A stretch of 64,000 bases of DNA from Acanthamoeba lenticulata (lineage: Eukaryota; Discosea; Longamoebia; Acanthamoebidae), in NCBI GenBank assembly GCA_002179805.1, contig NAVB01000146.1:1-64000 (forward strand). Direction: 5' to 3'. Under the pieces are notes generated by a model. The model did not search any database. It was given only the letters and a program-made list of their open reading frames with translations, and was not told the DNA's origin. The translations under genes and the position numbers were made by a program. Shown here in pieces: positions 59,013-64,000 of the stretch (its first letter is position 1; each line of letters begins with the position of its first letter).

Positions 59013-62000
59013 TCACGTCAAAGAGCCGGCGGCGTCGCGGCTTCGAGTGCCTGTTCGGAGGCCAGGAAGCGACAAACGAAGCAAACCGCTGCCGGTGCTG
59101 TGGCGCTGCTTGTGCTGCTCGGCCGCAGCGTTCTCGCGCCGCCGCCGCTCGCGCTCCTCCTCGTCGAGCCGACGCTTCTCGCGGTCTAGGTCGAGGCCCT
59201 TCAGGAACTGGAAGGCCACGTGCAGGTGCGTCAGCAGGTAGCCCTCCACCTCGAACCGCAGGTGCTGGCTCATGAACTCCTCCAGGAAGTTGAGCTCCGA
59301 CGACAGGTTGGACCAGCCCGCGTGCACCAGCACAAAGGCCAGCACCGGCAGCAGCTCGTCGGCGCTCATGCCCTCGCCCTCCCTGCTCATACCCCCCCCC
59401 CCCAAAGCGGCGTGATGAGACCCACAAGCCCCTCGGGCCTCGATCGCAAGGGGGCGGGCGTACGCGTGCGAGTCGGGGAGCAGGCCGTGCTCGATGGCCT
59501 TGGAGGCCAGGTAGATGTGGTGCAGCTTGTCGGCAGGCGTGTTCAGCGTGGGCACCTTGGCCATCAGGTCGATGGCGCCCTGGAACGGCAGCACCGCCTC
59601 CCTGGTCAAAGAAAAGCGCGCGGGTGAGTTTCTCGCCGAAAAGAGGCCCCAGAGACAAGAAGGAAAAGGTACGGAGACGAGCCCAGGAATCGGCTCCGTC
59701 GCCACGAAGCGCTTTCCTGCTTCGGTCCGTCCTGGTCGTTCTCGAGCGTCTTGTCGGCGCTGTTGGCAGCGGCGGCCGCAGCCTCCTCCTCACGGCGCTT
59801 GCGTTCGAGCTCGATCATGTCCGCCACTTGCCGGGCGTCCAGATTCAGGTCTGCGAGATTGCAGCACAAAGATGATTGAAGAGACATGAATAAATTGCTT
59901 AGAAATAGAATAAAATACAATAATAAATAAATTGAATAAAATAATAAATAAATAGGGGAAGGTTTTTACCGAGCAAGGCGAGCTGCTGCGCGAGCGGCAT
60001 CCTACGCAGGTCGATAAGCTTGGCCGCGACATCGCCATCCTCCTTCTCGTTCTATGTTGATACAGCCGTTGTGTGAGTGTCCAGCGCTAATAGTCATCAA
60101 GCTGCGGGCAAGATGATGACGACGACGGCGATGGTGATGGTGATGATGAGCATGTGGTACCTTGATCTCGTACATGGCGAAGAGGGTGGTGTAGATCAGC
60201 GGGAACACGACCGACTCGACGGCCACCGTGCACCAATGGGCCGTCTCTTCCTTGCGCGCCTCGTCTTCGGCCACGCTGGGCCGCCCGCTGGCGCGCCGGA
60301 CCTGGTGCGTCGTGGCCTCGATGAACGAGTGCGTGTCGTCCAGCGCGTCGTCGAAGAACTTGTAGCAGTCCTCGGCCGGCCGGTAGTTGCGGTTGAGCAG
60401 CTTGGCAAATGACCCCACCACCCCGCTCAGCGGGTGCACCGACGCTCTGTTGTGTCCGAAAAGACGTCAGAGGAGGCCATGGAGAACACCATCAACAACA
60501 AAGAAAGGGAGGCGCACGGGAGGATCATGCGGCGGGCGCAGTCGGCGACGGCTTGCTGGGTGGGCTCTGGCTCGTCCAGTGCCCGCCGCAGGTTGTCCTC
60601 CAGCTGCTTGGCCGCCTGCATTTGGGGAGAGGACGTCGTCAGAACCAAACCCATGAGGTTGGCCCACTATGCGAGCAAGGGGAGAGACACGAACCAGGTT
60701 CTTGGGATCGCGCACACACTTGAGGTTGATAAAGTAGTTCCATCGCTCGATGTTGAGTTCGCTGTTGTGCGCGTTTGTGTTTGTGCCTGAATGAGCGCGG
60801 GAATGGGCCGAATGGAGGGAAGTGAAGAAGGGATGAAGGACGCACTCGACGTCGCGAGGGACCGACTTCATCCACGTGGCGTTGGTCACCGCCAGCTTGT
60901 CCAGGCTGCCCTCGGTGTGTGTATGTGTGTTTGTGTTAGCGATCGAGCACTGCACCACGGCATCGATGCATGGGGCGAGGGAGGAAGACATGCGTACTTG
61001 TCGCCGTCGAGGGCCTTGGCGTCGAGCACGTAGCGATCCGGGAGCAGCACAAAGCCTCGGCCGTGCAGCCGGTCTGCAGCCATGGCTCTGCGCGTGAGCG
61101 GGCAAAACTCCCCGAAGCGAAAGTCAACAGTTCCCACGCACCGTTGAGCCACTCGCCATTGTAGATCGTGCCGTCGCCCGTACGGAGGAAGCCGCTGCCG
61201 GCGCGCTGGCCGGCGTTGAAGGTGCCGTAGAAGCGGTCGGACGTCTTGGCATACGTATAGATCCCGTACCCGTGCGGCTGCTCGTCCCGGACCACCGCGA
61301 CCGCCACGGTTCATCAGCCCACGGGACAGGCTCGCGCAAGGGGAGAGGACGGGCTCACGTACGGCTTTGCCGGACCAGTCGCCCACGTATTTGTCGCCGT
61401 TGACGTAGAGGACCGAGCAGGGGAGGAGGAGCACGCCGTTGTCCCACGTCGCAAAGAACACGTCCCCGTTGTCAAAGTAGAGGTAGCCTTCGTCGTGCCT
61501 CTTGTCGTTGACCCACGAGCCGATGAACTTGTCGTAGCCCGAGCCCTTGGTGAAGTGCTGTGTGCCCTGCCCCTCTGCGCCAGAGGTCCCGGGACGGGTC
61601 AGTTCACGTCGCTGGCCGACGTCACCATCGCACTGGCGGGGGAGAGAGTACCGCGCTTGCCGTTGCGCCAGCAGCCCTCGTAGCGGCCGCCCTTGCGGTT
61701 GTAGTATGTCCCGAAGCCGTCACGCAGGCCGTTGGCCCACTCGCCCTCGTACTTCTCCCCGTTCTTCTCGTAGGTGCCCATCCCGTGGAACTGGTCCGCT
61801 CCCCGCCCCGCCCAAACACCTCACGTTGTCAGCCCGGGCCGGCGCTGGTAAGGTGGAGACGCGGTGGCGACGCACCTTGCCCCACATCCACTGGCCCTCG
61901 TAGATGGCGCCGGTGATGAACGCGTACTTAAACGAGCGCCGGTTGTTATCTGGTCAGAAGGTAAGCCATTGAGCAAGTGGGCACGACGCGAGAGTCAATG

Positions 62001-64000
62001 GGAATAGGCTTGAAAGAGAGAAGAGGCGCCGGACCGAGCTCGGGCTGCCCGAGCAGCTTGGCGATCTTGGAGTGGACGTTGTTGACAAAGGCCAGGCGCT
62101 CGTGTTCGCTGTTGGCCCGCACGAGGAAGGTGCGCTCGACGCCGATGACGGCAAACGTGCGCGCCGGGTCTTCAACATCGGGCGGGTCCGACTGGACCCA
62201 CACCGTGTGCAGCGGCATCTCGTACTCGAGCGCCATCGCCGAGCAGACGCACAGGAGGTCGTTGTAGAGCAACAGCGAGTAGGGCGGGCTCTTGTTCGGT
62301 TCGCCTGAGAGCCGGAAAGGGCAACGGGATCAGTGTTGTGCGCTTGGCGATGGGAGGACGACGAGAGCGGAGGAGGAGGAGGAGGTACCAAGTATGGTGA
62401 CGTAGGTCTGGCTGACGTAGATGCGCGAGGGCTGCATGAGCTGCTTGAGGCCGCGGATCTTGGCCACGAGCCGCATGTACTCGTGTTGGCTCTGATCGTC
62501 GGTCAGCTTCTTCACAATCTGTGGATAACGACGACGTTAGGACTGACGTGAGACGAGGCAAGGGAAAGGTCCTGATGAGAGAAAGCGCACCTGACGCAGG
62601 TGAATGGAGACCGAGTCCAGGTTCTCGTAGTCCGGGTGGTCCTTGGGCGTGTACGCGAGTATCTCCTGCAACATGAAAGTAAATTAGAATAATTAGAATA
62701 ATAATTAAAAGCATTTTTTAAAAACGAGTAGATCAATTGTCGTACGCGGAAGTAGGAGAGGTATTTGTGGATGCGGATGGTGGGCTCGAGCAGCAGCGAC
62801 GACAGCGTGAACTCCTTCTTCTCGTCCTCGCGCTTCCGGTAGATGTCGGCCTCCCGCGCGCACTCCTGAGTGTCCCCACAGGATGCGTCAGCATCGCAGG
62901 CTCAGGTCGAGCTGGAGTCCCACTGGAGAGGGGCTCGTACCGACAGGAAATTGAGGAGGGAGCGGTTGTTGGAGGCGTTGTTGAGGATGGTGATCGCATT
63001 GGCCGTCCCCGCGCAGTACCGCGTGTAGAGCGGAAGCAGCTCTTTCTGCTCCCAGCCAATGATTTTTGGATTGAAATGAAAAATTAAACATAAAAGGAAA
63101 CATAAGAAAAAGAATCATAAGAAAGCGTACCATGTTGAGGAAGATATCGCCAAGGAGCTGGCAGGGCCAAGAAGCCATGCACGCGTCCAACTTGTTGAGC
63201 AGGTTGCGCTGAAACTCGAGCAGCTGATCCACATTCCCGAAGATCTTGTCCACCTCCTCCATGCTGATGATGACGGTGGTGACGACGGAGCCGCGTCAGT
63301 GCCACGAGATCACCCACCTCATTATCACTACTGCGAGGCGCGCACCTGATCAGCTTCTCGGAGAAGAGGAAGGACTTGCTCTCTTGGATGCGTTGGCAGA
63401 GCGGCCGATAGTAGATCTGCACGATGATGTTGAGGATGCGCACATAGCTCCGCTCCGACCGCAGCAAGTCCCACACGACCCGGTCCCGATTGCTCCGATG
63501 GGCATCTGAGGACGAGCCCCGCATCAGCCCAGCTCATGCCCATGTATGGACGCCACGCTGAGCGAGGCGACGAGAGCAGACGCACCGAGGAGCATCATCG
63601 TGGTGTTTTCGCCGCAGGCGACGAGCCGCACCCGGCGCAGTTTCTTGGCGATCATTACTCTACGCCCCTCGCGTTCCTCCCGCACGCGCCGGTTTGTATT
63701 GGCCCCGGGCCCGCCATGGCTGTCGCTGCTGCTCTCCTGCTCGCTCGAGCTCTCCTGTTGTTGCACACGGTCATCGGGCTGACCCGGCTCGGTGGGCTTG
63801 GAGTCCTTGGCGTGGAGGAAGGACAGGTCGGACGTGTGCTCGCGCTCGAGGGAGCCCTTGGGCGAGCTGGCTTTGGTCGCCGCGTTGGCCCCGGACCCGG
63901 TGCTGATGCCCTGCTTGGTGTCGTCCAGCGAGAACTTACGCGAGCGGTCAAAAGGCGGCGTGAGCGACTGCATGGCGCGCGTTGCGGACGCCTCCGTGTG
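59013..64000 (-). CDS. Alsin-like protein: (RCC1-like) - DH - PH - MORN - VPS9, N-terminus cut by window edge
   Basis: Predicted exchange factor acting on Rho-type and Rab5-type GTPases, as animal Alsin (ALS2). The frame is open at 64000, so the start is outside. The first visible part is Ser-rich, ending RVRLVACGENTTMMLL, which looks like an RCC1-type repeat end (about 63640-63590). DH domain: RVVWDLLRSERSYVRILNII (about 63480), FGNVDQLLEFQRNLLNKLDA, FTLSSLLLEPTIRIHKYLSY (about 62800) and KDHPDYENLDSVSI. PH follows (about 62430-62040), including RTFAVIGVERTFLVRANSEH. MORN repeats (about 61900-61150) include EKYEGEWANGLRDGFGTYYN and GDKYVGDWSGK. A helical linker leads to VPS9 (about 59560-59190): DKLHHIYLASKAIEHGLL, MSADELLPVLAFVLVHAGWS, VEGYLLTHLHVAFQFL. 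It ends in a charged coil and a stop at 59013. Many introns. Confidence 0.9.

Overview
The window is nuclear DNA from a free-living amoebozoan, most likely Acanthamoeba (inferred). Coding exons are GC-rich with strong G/C third positions. Nearly every gene is cut by short spliceosomal introns (about 50-110 bp, commonly GTACGT/GTGCGT...CAG), many of them A/T-rich. Gene spacing is tight, with head-to-head starts only about 75-115 bp apart in two places. The encoded proteins are eukaryotic: a 26S proteasome ATPase, OST48, ER glucosidase I, Sac1, an IP6 kinase, and several multi-domain small-GTPase regulators of the kind amoebae have in large numbers. I saw no rRNA, tRNA, CRISPR array or virus.

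Layout. 0-6 kb: an unrecognised low-complexity protein (-), an iron-type superoxide dismutase (-), a one-domain rhodanese (+) and OST48 of the oligosaccharyltransferase (-). 6-18 kb: an ankyrin-Sec7-PH Arf GEF (+), the DEAD-box helicase DDX18/Has1 (-) and a BAR-SH3-WW protein (+). 18-31 kb: a protein with two complete RasGEF modules (+), a C2-TBC-EF-hand Rab GAP (+) and betaine-homocysteine methyltransferase (+). 31-45 kb: glucosidase I (-) head-to-head with Sac1 phosphoinositide phosphatase (+), a divergent HAM1/ITPA pyrophosphatase (+), proteasome subunit Rpt6 (-) and a UBE2O-type giant E2 (-). 45-48.7 kb is different: lower GC, few solid genes, a broken class 3 lipase, a perfect 18-bp hairpin and a near-identical 36-nt repeat at both ends. 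48.7-64 kb: a ZIP metal transporter (-), an inositol hexakisphosphate kinase (+), an F-box/WD40 protein (+), glutathione reductase (-), a new 86-residue coiled-coil gene (+) and a large Alsin-like protein (DH-PH, MORN repeats, VPS9; -) that runs off the right edge.

Biology. Four genes control small GTPases: Arf (Sec7), Ras (tandem RasGEF), Rab (TBC) and Rho/Rab5 (Alsin-like). With the BAR protein, Sac1 and the IP6 kinase they point to membrane traffic and phosphoinositide signalling. OST48 and glucosidase I act one after the other in ER N-glycosylation. UBE2O and Rpt6 belong to ubiquitin-proteasome turnover. Superoxide dismutase and glutathione reductase handle oxidants. These genes are interspersed and not in operons, so shared position alone does not show shared function. 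The items most worth following up are the Alsin-like gene, the double RasGEF, the odd 45.9-48.7 kb island, and residue-level oddities in the superoxide dismutase, glutathione reductase and ITPA homologues.
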